DNA of 64,000 nucleotides, from NCBI RefSeq assembly GCF_002135415.1, contig NZ_NEGJ01000003.1:310001-374000 (forward strand), given 5' to 3'. Both the position numbers and the translations under genes were made by a program. The notes under the pieces are model-generated. The model saw only the letters and a program-made list of their open reading frames with translations, had not been told where the DNA came from and did no database searches. The DNA is from Acinetobacter sp. ANC 3832 (GTDB lineage: Bacteria; Pseudomonadota; Gammaproteobacteria; Pseudomonadales; Moraxellaceae). Shown piece after piece: positions 47,771 through 56,893 of the stretch. Numbering within the stretch: position 1 is the stretch's first letter; each line of letters starts with the position of its first letter.

Positions 47771-49183
47771 ATGGAGCAATTGGATCTCACCGTATTTGAT
47801 TTGTCTCCTCTCGCAATGTGGTTACAAGATTTTAGCGGTGTTAAAAAAATATTTGAACAATGGAAAGCTGAAGGTGTTCAAGATCTTAAACAATATTTAC
47901 TGGAAGATCCTGAACGTTTACAGCCTTGTCTTGCAACCATTCGAACCACTCATATTAATAAAAGTGCTTTAAGGTTATATGAGGCTGAAAATTTAGAAGA
48001 AATTATACAAAGTTTTTCTAAATTGCATTTTGAAAAAGTCAGTCAATTTAAAGTTCATTTTTTTGTTGCCTTATGGAACAAAGAGGCAAATTGTACAATT
48101 CCTGCGGTCAACTACACTTGTAAAGGTAAGCAAATTGACATTCAGTTACGTGCCAATGTTCTGCCTGGTAATGAAGACAGTTGGGAAAGCTTATTGTTAA
48201 CGACCGAGGATATTTCTGATTATCAGAATGCACGACGTTTTGCCGAATCTATCTTTACATACAGTCCAACTCCGTTGTGGATTAAAGACTACAGCAAAAT
48301 AAAGTCTCTTTTTGCAGAACTTCGACAAAATCAGATCAGCAATCTTAAACAACATTTAAAAGATCATCCTGAGTTTCTTCAACAATGTTTTAATGAAATT
48401 AAATTTATAGATATTAATCAAGCCTCTTTAAATTTATTTGCAGCTAAAGATAAAACTGATTTTCTGAACAATACCCCTCGAATTTTTTCTATTCATATTC
48501 ACCAATCATTTGCGGAACAATTGTTGCAACTTTGGGAAGGAAATTATTATCAACAACGGGAATGCACCTATTATTCAACAGATGGGCAAATCATTCATGT
48601 GCTTGAACAGTTTAATATTTTCCCACAAAATGAACATGATTGGGGCGTGATTCAGGTTGCTCTCACAGATATTCGAGAGCGTAAAAAACTTGAGAACCAT
48701 CTTAAATATCTAGGTAAACATGATATTTTAACCAAACTCTATAATCGTACCTTTTATACAGAAGAAATCAGTCGACTTGAAGAGAATTCAATTTATCCAG
48801 TATCCTGTATTTATTTAGATATCAATGGATTAAAAACCGTTAATGATACTTATGGGCATGATATTGGTGATCAATTATTAAAACGTATCGGACAAATTTT
48901 AAATCAAGCCATTGCAGATACCCTTTACACAGTGTCTCGTATTGGTGGGGATGAGTTTGTCATACTGATGCCAAATGCGGGCAGTCAAAATGTACAGTCA
49001 ATGCTTGATATTATTCAAAATTTATTGGATCAAGATAACCAACGAAATCAGGATTTATCGATTAGCGTTGCAATGGGTTATTCCACAACTCGTAATAATG
49101 AAACCATTGAAGAATTACTCAAACGTGCTGATCAAAAAATGTATAAAAAGAAAAATGAGTATTATCAATTGCGCATGAACTGA
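47771..49183 (+). CDS. Diguanylate cyclase with two PAS-like modules (copy 1)
   Basis: This 470-residue protein has two PAS-like sensor modules of about 150 residues (1-155 and 160-305) and a GGDEF domain with intact RIGGDEF (392-396). It is therefore predicted to make cyclic-di-GMP. There is no RxxD inhibitory site just before the motif, so product inhibition may be absent. Each sensor module opens with a similar SP-x-x-(M/L)W-x-x-D-(F/Y)S pattern, showing internal duplication. No transmembrane segment. Paralogue of the next gene. Confidence 0.9.
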   Translation: MEQLDLTVFDLSPLAMWLQDFSGVKKIFEQWKAEGVQDLKQYLLEDPERLQPCLATIRTTHINKSALRLYEAENLEEIIQSFSKLHFEKVSQFKVHFFVALWNKEANCTIPAVNYTCKGKQIDIQLRANVLPGNEDSWESLLLTTEDISDYQNARRFAESIFTYSPTPLWIKDYSKIKSLFAELRQNQISNLKQHLKDHPEFLQQCFNEIKFIDINQASLNLFAAKDKTDFLNNTPRIFSIHIHQSFAEQLLQLWEGNYYQQRECTYYSTDGQIIHVLEQFNIFPQNEHDWGVIQVALTDIRERKKLENHLKYLGKHDILTKLYNRTFYTEEISRLEENSIYPVSCIYLDINGLKTVNDTYGHDIGDQLLKRIGQILNQAIADTLYTVSRIGGDEFVILMPNAGSQNVQSMLDIIQNLLDQDNQRNQDLSISVAMGYSTTRNNETIEELLKRADQKMYKKKNEYYQLRMN

Positions 49184-49541
49184 TCAGATATTTATGATCA
49201 AGTTTTTATTTTGATTAAGCGATAGTTTTTTGTATGATCTGATACAGTCAAAATTTTGTATAAGTGTAAATAAATATTAAGATGTAAGAAGTCTATTTGT
49301 ATTAAATAAAACCAATAATAAAAAATACACTATTTAAATATGTTATTTCACTTTTAACTATATTTAACCATAACTGTTTAAAATAAATTAACAAATCATA
49401 AAGACAATGAAGCAAAACTTAAATTAATGTAATTTAAAGATATTTGTATCACATTTTAAATTAAATATAGTTTTTAAATCACAATATTGGTGGTATATTT
49501 TGCCTATAAACTTAACCGACTAGAATAATAGGAATACTGAA
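49184..49541. other. Intergenic region between the two diguanylate cyclase genes
   Basis: 358 bases of very AT-rich DNA. No ORF, RNA gene or strong inverted repeat seen. A promoter for the second copy is expected near its 3' end. Confidence 0.55.
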
Positions 49542-50987
49542 ATGGAAATATTGGAGTCATCTATTTTTGACTTATCACCTATTCCAATGTGGTTAGAAGA
49601 TTATAGTGAAATAAAAAAACAATTTGATGTATGGAAAGATCAAGGCATTACTGACCTTAAAAAATTCTTACAAGATGATATTTCACGAGTCACAGAATGC
49701 GCACATAAAATTAAAATTATAAAAGTAAATAAAAAGACACTCGATGTTTTCGAGGCCAATAATATTAATCATTTGTGTCAAAATTTAAATACGATATTTC
49801 AGGGTGATATGTTTCATTCCCACATTTTAGAGCTCGTTTCATTATGGGAAGGAAAAACTGAATTTTCGAGTACGACCATTAACTATACCATTTCAGGTAA
49901 ACCACTCGATATTAAGTTACGTGGCGTGATATTGCCTGGATCAGAACATACTTTTAAACAAATATTACTGACCACTGAAGATATTACGGATTATCAAAAT
50001 GCCAGCCGTCTTGAAGAAAAAAATCGACGTTTAGCTGAAGCTCGATTTATTTATTCTCCAACATCATTATGGGTTGAAGATTTTAGTCGTGTGAAAATGC
50101 GTATGGATCAATTACGTCACATTGGTATTGAAGATTTTCGGACTTTTTTAGATGTACATGCTGACTTTGTCCATCAATGTGTAGAAGATATTTTATTATT
50201 AGATGTGAACCAAGCCACACTTGATTTACTTAAAGCGCCTGATAAAGACACTTTATTTAAAAATTTAAATAAAGTCTTTGCCAAAGAAATGCATCAAACA
50301 TTTAGAGAACAACTGATTGAATTATGGAATGGTAAAATCCACCATCAACGTGAAGCCATTAATTATGCTTTGGATGGTTCAATGCGGAATGTTCTTCTTC
50401 AATTCACAGTATTTCCAGGTTATGAAGAAGATTGGGGCTTAGTCCAAGTTGCACTGACGGATATTACAGCACGTAAAAAAGCAGAAAGTTATTTAGAATA
50501 TTTAGGTAAGCATGATGTGCTTACTAAACTGTTTAATCGCTCATTCTATACCGAAGAATTAAATCGTTTAGAGCGTGGTATTGTCCGCCCTGTTTCAGCT
50601 ATTTTTATTGATATGAATGGCCTAAAAGAAATTAATGATACACGTGGGCATGATGTTGGTGATGACTTATTACGTCGTATGGGCAATATTCTCAGTCGTA
50701 CCGTCAGCCACTCGAACTACACCGCTTCTCGTATTGGAGGTGATGAATTTGTGGTTCTCATGCCCGGAGCGGATGCCCAAACTTTAGACTCAATGATGAT
50801 GACCATTGAAGAACTTTTAAATATTGATAATCAATATTACTCTTCTCACCCCATTCGTATTGCCATGGGTCATGCCACAACATTTGAGGGTGAAAATGTT
50901 GAATGTATGCTTAAACGTGCAGATCAAGTGATGTATCAAAAGAAAAAAGATTACTATGACTATATTATGGAAAAAGCAGAAGGCTAA
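49542..50987 (+). CDS. Diguanylate cyclase with two PAS-like modules (copy 2)
   Basis: This 481-residue paralogue of the preceding gene has the same layout: two sensor modules (SPIPMWLEDYSEIKK... and SPTSLWVEDFSRVKM...) and a GGDEF domain with RIGGDEF intact (399-403). No inhibitory RxxD site precedes it. AGGAATACTGAA before the ATG is a good ribosome-binding site. The two genes arose by tandem duplication but have diverged considerably, so they probably sense different signals or work at different times. Confidence 0.92.
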   Translation: MEILESSIFDLSPIPMWLEDYSEIKKQFDVWKDQGITDLKKFLQDDISRVTECAHKIKIIKVNKKTLDVFEANNINHLCQNLNTIFQGDMFHSHILELVSLWEGKTEFSSTTINYTISGKPLDIKLRGVILPGSEHTFKQILLTTEDITDYQNASRLEEKNRRLAEARFIYSPTSLWVEDFSRVKMRMDQLRHIGIEDFRTFLDVHADFVHQCVEDILLLDVNQATLDLLKAPDKDTLFKNLNKVFAKEMHQTFREQLIELWNGKIHHQREAINYALDGSMRNVLLQFTVFPGYEEDWGLVQVALTDITARKKAESYLEYLGKHDVLTKLFNRSFYTEELNRLERGIVRPVSAIFIDMNGLKEINDTRGHDVGDDLLRRMGNILSRTVSHSNYTASRIGGDEFVVLMPGADAQTLDSMMMTIEELLNIDNQYYSSHPIRIAMGHATTFEGENVECMLKRADQVMYQKKKDYYDYIMEKAEG

Positions 50988-51056
50988 TTATGCTTTAAGA
51001 ATAAGACTTTCTTAACAACGTATTAGAACAATTTTAAGCTTTAAAATAGGATTTTT

Positions 51057-51071
51057 AGGGCAAAGCCCTTT
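51057..51071 (+). terminator. Short hairpin after diguanylate cyclase copy 2
   Basis: AGGGC-AAA-GCCCTTT hairpin. Very short loop and little T-run; a weak candidate. Confidence 0.3.
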
Positions 51072-51222
51072 AATGTATCTATTCATGAGAAAAATAAAGA
51101 GGTGGATCACTCTTATGTAAAATATCTTTGGTGAATTTTTTTGAAAAGATGTAGCAAAACTAAAATAAGTTAAACGCTAAAATACATAATGATAAAGAAT
51201 GAATAGGTCTAATCAACAGACA

Positions 51223-51252
51223 AAAAAATAGATGCATGCGCACCTATTTTTT
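51223..51252 (-). terminator. Terminator of the small basic protein gene
   Basis: AAAAAATAG-a-TGC / GCA-c-CTATTTTTT hairpin with a T-run on both strands, 15 bases beyond the stop at 51267. Confidence 0.7.
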
Positions 51253-51266
51253 ATATCTCAACCTGA

Positions 51267-51449
51267 TTAACGCTTACCAAAAGAGCGTCGTGTACCTCGT
51301 GGAGGCATCCAAGTACGATCAGCATATGGCTGTGGTTTTGGACGTAGATCTTCAACATCTTCATCCGCACTTTTTGCATCATTTGCTTGTTTAATCGGAA
51401 AAGGTAAATTAACCAAAGGTTTTTTCTTAGGAGAATTTTGGGTGCTCAT
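51267..51449 (-). CDS. Small basic proline-rich protein
   Basis: This 60-residue protein is rich in Pro, Lys and Arg, starting MSTQNSPKKKPLVNLPF and ending with PPRGTRRSFGKR. It has no signal peptide or membrane segment and is probably intrinsically disordered. A terminator directly downstream supports it being a real gene. ATG 51449 is preferred to the upstream GTG at 51458. Function unknown; it could bind nucleic acid or ribosomes through its basic tail, which is speculation. Confidence 0.65.
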   Translation of the reverse strand: MSTQNSPKKKPLVNLPFPIKQANDAKSADEDVEDLRPKPQPYADRTWMPPRGTRRSFGKR

Positions 51450-51668
51450 GTGATTCACTCAACTTAATCTGAGCATATTGTACGTAAATTTTAAATCGAG
51501 TGCGAGTTTCATACTGACTAATTTTAATAGAACAATTTAATTGAAACAATAATTTATAATTTTTCGTGTTTTTTTATTAATTTGTTCGCTTATTGGACGA
51601 CGAAACTCTACATTTTAAGCTAAGATAACCTGCTTTTATTTTTTATCCCTATAAGAAGGAATATTGCC

Positions 51669-52895
51669 GTGGACGTACGTCTCTCTGATCGTGTCAATGC
51701 CATCAAACCGTCCCCTACACTTGCTGTGACAAACAAGGCTGCTGAATTAAAAGCTGCTGGTAAAAATGTCATTGGTTTGGGCGCAGGTGAACCTGATTTT
51801 GATACCCCACAACACATCAAAGATGCAGCAATTGCAGCGATTAACAACGGTTTTACTAAATATACAGCTGTTGACGGTACGCCAAGTCTTAAAAAGGCAA
51901 TTATTGCTAAATTTAAACGCGACAACAATTTAGATTACGCTGCAAATCAAATTTTGGTTTCTTGTGGTGGTAAGCAATCATTCTTTAACTTAGCGCTTGC
52001 TTTGTTAAACAAAGGTGATGAAGTCATCATCCCTGCACCTTACTGGGTAAGCTACCCAGATATGGTGATTATTGCTGAAGGCGTCCCTGTTGTTGTGAAA
52101 TGTGGTGAAGAACAACGTTTCAAAATTACACCTGCACAATTAGAAGCTGCAATCACTGACAAAACTCGTTTAGTGGTATTAAACAGCCCTTCTAACCCAA
52201 CAGGTATGATCTACACTAAAGCAGAATTAGAAGCTTTAGCGGACGTTCTTCGTAAACATCCAGAAGTATTTGTTGCATCTGATGACATGTATGAACCAAT
52301 CCGTTGGGATGACGAGTTCTACAACATCGCGACTGTTGCACCTGATCTTTATGACCGCGTTATTGTATTAAATGGTGTATCTAAAGCCTATGCAATGACT
52401 GGTTGGCGCATCGGCTATGCAGCGGGTCCTGCTAAATTGATTGGCGCAATGAAAAAAATCCAATCACAATCAACGTCAAACCCAACTTCAATTTCGCAAG
52501 TTGCTGCTGAAGCTGCATTGAATGGTCCTCAAGACGTTCTTGAGCCAATGATTGAAGCATTCAAACGTCGTCATGACTTAGTTATGGCTGGCTTAAATGA
52601 CATCAACGGTATTTCTTGTCTGCCTGCTGATGGTGCATTCTATGCATATGCCAATATCAAACCGTTAATTCGTGCTAAAGGTTTAAAATCTTGCACAGAG
52701 TTTTCTGAATGGTTATTGGAAGAAACTGGCGTTGCTGTTGTTCCAGGTGATGCATTCGGTTTAGGCGGTTTCATGCGTATTTCTTATGCAACTGCTGATG
52801 AAGTTCTTGTTGATGCACTTGCTCGTATCAAAAAAGCGGCTGATTCAATTGAAGGCGTTGATGCTGCGATTGCTTCAATTACTGCTGAAAAATAA
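51669..52895 (+). CDS. Class I aminotransferase (aspartate aminotransferase type)
   Basis: This 408-residue fold-type I PLP enzyme starts at GTG with AGAAGGA upstream. Motifs include GLGAGEPDFDTPQHI, NSPSNPTG, the PLP lysine in LNGVSKAYAMTGWRIGYA and the carboxylate-binding Arg near GGFMRISYATAD. This is the thermophile-type AspC subgroup, which transaminates aspartate or prephenate; the exact donor is not resolved. A strong terminator follows. Confidence 0.92.
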   Translation: MDVRLSDRVNAIKPSPTLAVTNKAAELKAAGKNVIGLGAGEPDFDTPQHIKDAAIAAINNGFTKYTAVDGTPSLKKAIIAKFKRDNNLDYAANQILVSCGGKQSFFNLALALLNKGDEVIIPAPYWVSYPDMVIIAEGVPVVVKCGEEQRFKITPAQLEAAITDKTRLVVLNSPSNPTGMIYTKAELEALADVLRKHPEVFVASDDMYEPIRWDDEFYNIATVAPDLYDRVIVLNGVSKAYAMTGWRIGYAAGPAKLIGAMKKIQSQSTSNPTSISQVAAEAALNGPQDVLEPMIEAFKRRHDLVMAGLNDINGISCLPADGAFYAYANIKPLIRAKGLKSCTEFSEWLLEETGVAVVPGDAFGLGGFMRISYATADEVLVDALARIKKAADSIEGVDAAIASITAEK

Positions 52896-52924
52896 TTTTA
52901 AAGAATACTTTCTTTAAATTTTTT

Positions 52925-52953
52925 AAAAACCCGCATTTAATGCGGGTTTTTTT
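52925..52953. terminator. Terminator between the aminotransferase and EamA genes
   Basis: AAAACCCGCAT / ATGCGGGTTTT hairpin with a T7 run, between convergent genes. Confidence 0.9.
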
Positions 52954-52965
52954 AATAGCATAGAT

Positions 52966-53799
52966 TTAACTACTTTTCTGCTTCACTGAAAAAATCACCA
53001 AAGCAATGCCAAACAATACAACAACTGTCGAAAATATGATTCTCAGTCCAATGGGTTCTCCAATAAAGAAAGAACCACCGAGTATTGCTAAGCAAGGAAC
53101 GCTCAACTGCACTGTACTTGCTGTAATTCGATCTATATGTTTAACAATCGAATACCACAAAACATATGCACCACTTGAGGTTAATCCTCCTGAAATGAGA
53201 GCGAGTATGATTCCTTTGGCATTCATTACGACATCTTGCTGAAAGAGAAAACTTGCAATTAAAATGATGGGTACAGCAAGCAAAAAATTGGCGAATGTAC
53301 TGGATAAAGGATGACTCATCGTTTTACCTGAAATACTATAAGCCGCCCAAGCCAAACCAGAAATTGCCATTATCACACTGTAAAATAAACTTGGTGTACT
53401 CGCACCTGGCAGCAACAATATAATAATGCCAAGCAAAGCCACACAAACACCTAACCCACGTTTTAAAGTTAGTTTTTCACCATGAAAAATACCGTAAAAA
53501 ATCATGGTCAATTGCACTGTACCAAATAATAAAAGTGCCCCCACACCTGCATCAATTTTGATATAAGCATAGGAAAAAGCCAAAATATACACAAAAAGGA
53601 ATATCGCATTTTTGATATTCCATTCAATTTTGACTCGTTGCGTACTCAATAGCCACAGGATCAATAAAACCATTGCCCCTGAACTGACTCGAATCAAACT
53701 AAAACTCATTGGATCAATCAGTCGATCTGACAGTGCTAAACGACAAAGTACAGAGTTTGCAGCAAAAGCGATCATTGCCAGTGAAATTTTGAAGAACAT
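52966..53799 (-). CDS. EamA-family drug/metabolite transporter
   Basis: This 277-residue protein has ten predicted transmembrane helices and two EamA repeats, beginning FKISLAMIAFAANSVLCRLAL. The second repeat has SGGLTSSGAYVLWYSIVKHID. The substrate is unknown; relatives export amino acids or metabolites. It is convergent with the aminotransferase gene. Confidence 0.88.
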   Translation of the reverse strand: MFFKISLAMIAFAANSVLCRLALSDRLIDPMSFSLIRVSSGAMVLLILWLLSTQRVKIEWNIKNAIFLFVYILAFSYAYIKIDAGVGALLLFGTVQLTMIFYGIFHGEKLTLKRGLGVCVALLGIIILLLPGASTPSLFYSVIMAISGLAWAAYSISGKTMSHPLSSTFANFLLAVPIILIASFLFQQDVVMNAKGIILALISGGLTSSGAYVLWYSIVKHIDRITASTVQLSVPCLAILGGSFFIGEPIGLRIIFSTVVVLFGIALVIFSVKQKSS

Positions 53800-54251
53800 T
53801 GCTGAGCATCCATTTTCAACGATATTGCTATTATGATCATAGATATCTGATTTTATTTGAGATATCCAATCCTTATCTCTGATGCTCTAAATCAATAAAT
53901 TTGTTATCTATTTTTTATTCCCTCTCAGCACTTTTTAAATAAAGCGATGACAGGTCTTTCTTATCAATAAATGCATTGAATCAAGTACCTTGATTTCTCC
54001 TCAAAATAAAGAAATAAAGAAATAAAGAAATAAAGAAATAAAGAAATAAAGAAATCGTGAATACCTATATAAAATCTCTAAAAAATATTTTATTTTTACA
54101 TGCCAACTTAGAAATACTCACGGATTATATGCTGTGTGAGTGGTAGCTTAAATGTATGAATTTCCAACGTTTACAAAAATTAGAAACAATTAAAAAGTAG
54201 AATTTTCAACTAAAAAAATTTAGACTGAATACTTACAATGACTTAAATATA
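53800..54251. other. Intergenic region containing an octanucleotide repeat
   Basis: 452 AT-rich bases between the divergent EamA gene and a small hypothetical gene. No ORF is supported. It contains the AAATAAAG repeat tract listed separately. Confidence 0.6.
54004..54055. repeat. Octanucleotide tandem repeat (AAATAAAG, 6.5 copies)
   Basis: Six full copies of AAATAAAG plus AAAT, all identical, at 54004-54055. The tract lies in an intergenic region about 197 bases upstream of the small gene at 54252. Perfect short repeats of this length are prone to slipped-strand copy-number change. Confidence 0.95.
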
Positions 54252-54506
54252 ATGATGAATATGCGCTACAAAATTATAGATGTTTATCAACAACAAAATT
54301 TAAAACGATATATAGCGAAATGTTTAAAACAACAATCACCACAGTTTATTGTTATTGAAAGTGATCGCACCTTATGTAAAGAAATCGATATTATTGATGT
54401 GGAACATGGCTCAATGATAACGACATGGGCAACAGGTGAAAAAATTGCGCTTAAAATTTTAAAAAGCTCTGATAGCATCGAGAAAATTTATGAATTAGAT
54501 ACTTAA
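54252..54506 (+). CDS. Small hypothetical protein
   Basis: This 84-residue frame begins MMNMRYKIIDVYQQQNL. It has mixed alpha/beta character, with a hydrophobic strand (FIVIESD) and no signal peptide. The Shine-Dalgarno is weak, and codon use is AT-rich like its surroundings, so it may be a real small gene or a chance frame. No family recognised. It lies 91 bases upstream of the thioesterase gene on the same strand. Confidence 0.45.
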   Translation: MMNMRYKIIDVYQQQNLKRYIAKCLKQQSPQFIVIESDRTLCKEIDIIDVEHGSMITTWATGEKIALKILKSSDSIEKIYELDT

Positions 54507-54597
54507 GATTCACAAGATGATATTGCTATTCTAAGAATTTGGCACTAATTTATCTAATAAGTTCCTTTTTAGAACTAAATATATTGAAGGATTAAAA

Positions 54598-55035
54598 ATG
54601 AAACATCCAAAAGAAATGACAGGTCTTGAATTCTTAAAAGCAATGGTGGATGGGCATATTCCTAGAGCCAGTATCAGCGAAACAATTCCTATGGATCTAC
54701 ACCAAATTTCAGAAGGTACTGCAAGCTTTAATGTTAAAGCGGATAAGCGCCACTTGAACCCTCTTGGTGGCGTACACGGTGGTTTTGCTGCCACAGTCTT
54801 AGACTCAGTCACAGGCTGTGCGGTACATACACTACTTGAAGCAGGTGTTGGTTATGGAACTATAGACCTGAATATTAAAATGTGTCGCCCTATCCCGCTA
54901 GATAAAGAACTTTTAGCAATTGGACAAGTCATTAATATGAGCAAAAATTTGGGTATTTCTGAAGGAAAAATCGTGGATGAAGATGGTAAACTTTATGCAC
55001 ATGCAACTGCGACCTGTATGATCATTAGAAAATAA
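54598..55035 (+). CDS. PaaI-family hotdog thioesterase
   Basis: This 145-residue acyl-CoA thioesterase-like protein carries the PaaI-group motif HLNPLGGVHGGFAATVLDS. It contains the catalytic-region Asp and the glycine-rich loop, with VGYGTIDLNIKMCRPIP further on. AAGGA before ATG is good. The substrate is unknown; such enzymes hydrolyse phenylacetyl- or other acyl-CoA esters. No paa genes are nearby. Confidence 0.9.
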   Translation: MKHPKEMTGLEFLKAMVDGHIPRASISETIPMDLHQISEGTASFNVKADKRHLNPLGGVHGGFAATVLDSVTGCAVHTLLEAGVGYGTIDLNIKMCRPIPLDKELLAIGQVINMSKNLGISEGKIVDEDGKLYAHATATCMIIRK

Positions 55036-55215
55036 AACGCAATCCTTCAAACTATTCGGATTCTTTATTCGAATAGTTTACTGAAAAATTATTATTAAGA
55101 AAAAATAACAAATACTCCTTATAAAACCAATCAAACGCCTACGCTCGTTACACTCATATCACTCAATATCAAGTACATATAATGAACAAATATATTATTT
55201 ATTGAGGATTTATAT

Positions 55216-55746
55216 ATGACAATTCACATTCTTTTGGCAAGTTGGGATGATTCAACAAAAGCTTATGATTATTTCACAAAACTAACAAATTCTTCTATTG
55301 GTAACATTAACCAAGCATCCATTGTTGAACGTCTAAGCGATGGTAAAATTAAAATTCATGATGAAAATAACAGTTCAGATGGCATCAATACTTTAAGCGG
55401 CGGAGCGCTTGGCTCACTTTTAGGTATTCTAGGCGGTCCACTAGGCGTACTTCTGGGTTTTTCTACAGATGCTTTAGTCGGTACATTATTCGATGCTGAT
55501 GACTTTGATGAAACGGATGACAAAGCAGCTGATACATACTTTAAGGATGCACATGCTGTTGTTTATCGTTGGGATTATGACGAAGTTGAAGCTGAAATTG
55601 AAGCTTCAGTGGAAGCAATAAAAAAAGCAAATAGACAAGCCAACAAAGTGTTAAAAGAACAGAAAAAAGAAGAAAACAAAGTAAAACGTCAAGAAAAATG
55701 GGCTGCTTTTAAAGCAAAACTACCGCACAAAAAATCAGCAAGTTAA
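55216..55746 (+). CDS. DUF1269-like glycine-rich protein
   Basis: This 176-residue protein has a start (MTIHILLASWDDSTKAYDYF) and central glycine-zipper-like hydrophobic segment (SGGALGSLLGILGGPLGVLLGF) that resemble the DUF1269 group of membrane-associated proteins. An acidic stretch follows, then a lysine-rich helical C-terminus. GAGGA precedes the ATG. Function unknown; family assignment moderate. Confidence 0.7.
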   Translation: MTIHILLASWDDSTKAYDYFTKLTNSSIGNINQASIVERLSDGKIKIHDENNSSDGINTLSGGALGSLLGILGGPLGVLLGFSTDALVGTLFDADDFDETDDKAADTYFKDAHAVVYRWDYDEVEAEIEASVEAIKKANRQANKVLKEQKKEENKVKRQEKWAAFKAKLPHKKSAS

Positions 55747-55770
55747 TTCTTAAATACACTAGAACAATTT

Positions 55771-55807
55771 CATTACATCAAACTCAATGTTTGATGTAAT
55801 GAGCTTT
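55771..55807 (+). terminator. Stem-loop terminator after the DUF1269-like gene
   Basis: CATTACATCAAA pairs perfectly with TTTGATGTAATG over a seven-base loop, followed by AGCTTTTTA. Confidence 0.6.
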
Positions 55808-55892
55808 TTACATCAGCCTTTTTCTTATGCTTACCTTACTCAAAATAAAGAGTTCGTTCAAAACTGATGCAAAATGCTTAATATCTAGAGAT

Positions 55893-56360
55893 TTAAACAG
55901 CCGATTTAAAAGGCAGGATCTGCTGAGCTGAAAAAATCGGCTGATCAGTTCCTTTATAAATACAATAATATTTAAAGACACTGTCTAAAGAAACCACTAA
56001 GGATTTTTGCTCTGACTCAGACCACACTTTTGAACGATTTGAACCTGATAAAGCACTGCCTTCAAGTTGATACAGATATAAATCATGATCACGTTGAAGC
56101 GATTGCTTAGCCTCTCTATACAATTCTCTAGTCGCATCTTCAAGGAATAATTGACAAGGTGAATTGATCAACCACTTTTCACTAAACCAGAGTTGTAATA
56201 AATCACCAAGATGTAATTTAATTTCACCAATAGGCCAAACGTGGATATGAGCATTCTCAACTTCAGTATAATACTGTGCTGAATCAGAGAGGATAGAAAG
56301 ATAATTTTCTTTATAAAAATCAATATTTGAAAAAACTTCGGGGATAGTAAGCGTATTCAT
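55893..56360 (-). CDS. Hypothetical protein
   Basis: I do not recognise this 155-residue protein. It has no signal peptide or membrane segment. It contains an aromatic-rich central part (HLGDLLQLWFSEKWLINSP) and charged helices. The ATG at 56360 is preceded by AGGAGACAGCGA, a good ribosome-binding site. Probably a real cytosolic protein of restricted distribution. Confidence 0.7.
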   Translation of the reverse strand: MNTLTIPEVFSNIDFYKENYLSILSDSAQYYTEVENAHIHVWPIGEIKLHLGDLLQLWFSEKWLINSPCQLFLEDATRELYREAKQSLQRDHDLYLYQLEGSALSGSNRSKVWSESEQKSLVVSLDSVFKYYCIYKGTDQPIFSAQQILPFKSAV

Positions 56361-56570
56361 TCGCTGTCTCCTGTTTTAGCCATTTTAGTGCTGGCAAGTT
56401 GGTTAAATCCACACTGTTTAAATAAACATTTAAACGTTCTGTTATGGATTTAATCTAGCAAGCAAATTCAACAGATGCAAGACTGAATTTATATTTTTGC
56501 TTACTTCTTTACTTTCCGATCAAATAAGAAGCATACGATTGAAAAATGAAGGATTCATGACATTTTTAGC

Positions 56571-56598
56571 TTGACCACTTTTTAAATCTCCTTATAAT
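56571..56598 (+). promoter_or_regulatory. Promoter of tRNA-Asn
   Basis: TTGACC (56571-56576), a 16-base spacer, then perfect TATAAT (56593-56598), about 11 bases before the mature tRNA 5' end. Confidence 0.85.
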
Positions 56599-56609
56599 CG
56601 CATTCAGAT

Positions 56610-56685
56610 TCTCCAATAGCTCAGTCGGTAGAGCGACGGACTGTTAATCCGCAGGTCCCTGGTTCGAGCCCAGGTTGGAGAGCCA
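56610..56685 (+). tRNA. tRNA-Asn (GUU anticodon)
   Basis: 76 bases. The acceptor stem TCTCCAA pairs with TTGGAGA, the discriminator is G and CCA is encoded. The D arm contains AGCTCAGTCGGTAGAGC, the anticodon loop is CTGTTAA with GTT, and the T loop is GGTTCGAGCC. A near-consensus promoter precedes it and a hairpin with a T-run follows, so it is a stand-alone tRNA unit. Confidence 0.97.
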
Positions 56686-56691
56686 AATTAT

Positions 56692-56723
56692 AAAAGCCTA
56701 TTTTAATGAAATAGGCTTTTTTT
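56692..56723 (+). terminator. Terminator after tRNA-Asn
   Basis: AAAAGCCTATTT / AAATAGGCTTTT stem with a T-run, seven bases after the tRNA. Confidence 0.88.
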
Positions 56724-56893
56724 ATGGACTAAATTTAAAGAAATAAAAATCTAAAATGACCTATGAAATAAAGGTTAATTCAAATTCCATGCAAAATAAA
56801 AATTAAATGAATCGACATAAAAAATCCCCTAACATGTAGAGGATTTCAAACTCGCTATTCTTAAATTTCTCATATCAATCGATGTGATACACG

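Noticed and set aside
46742..51000. Prophage remnant around the A1S_2505-type gene
   Set aside because: No integrase, terminase, capsid or attachment-site repeat is nearby; only one phage-type gene is present.
54004..54055. CRISPR-like array
   Set aside because: The eight-base units are adjacent with no spacers, so this is a simple tandem repeat.
56610..56724. tRNA-Asn as an integration site of a genomic island
   Set aside because: No integrase gene and no direct repeat of the tRNA 3' end was seen in the flanking sequence of this window.
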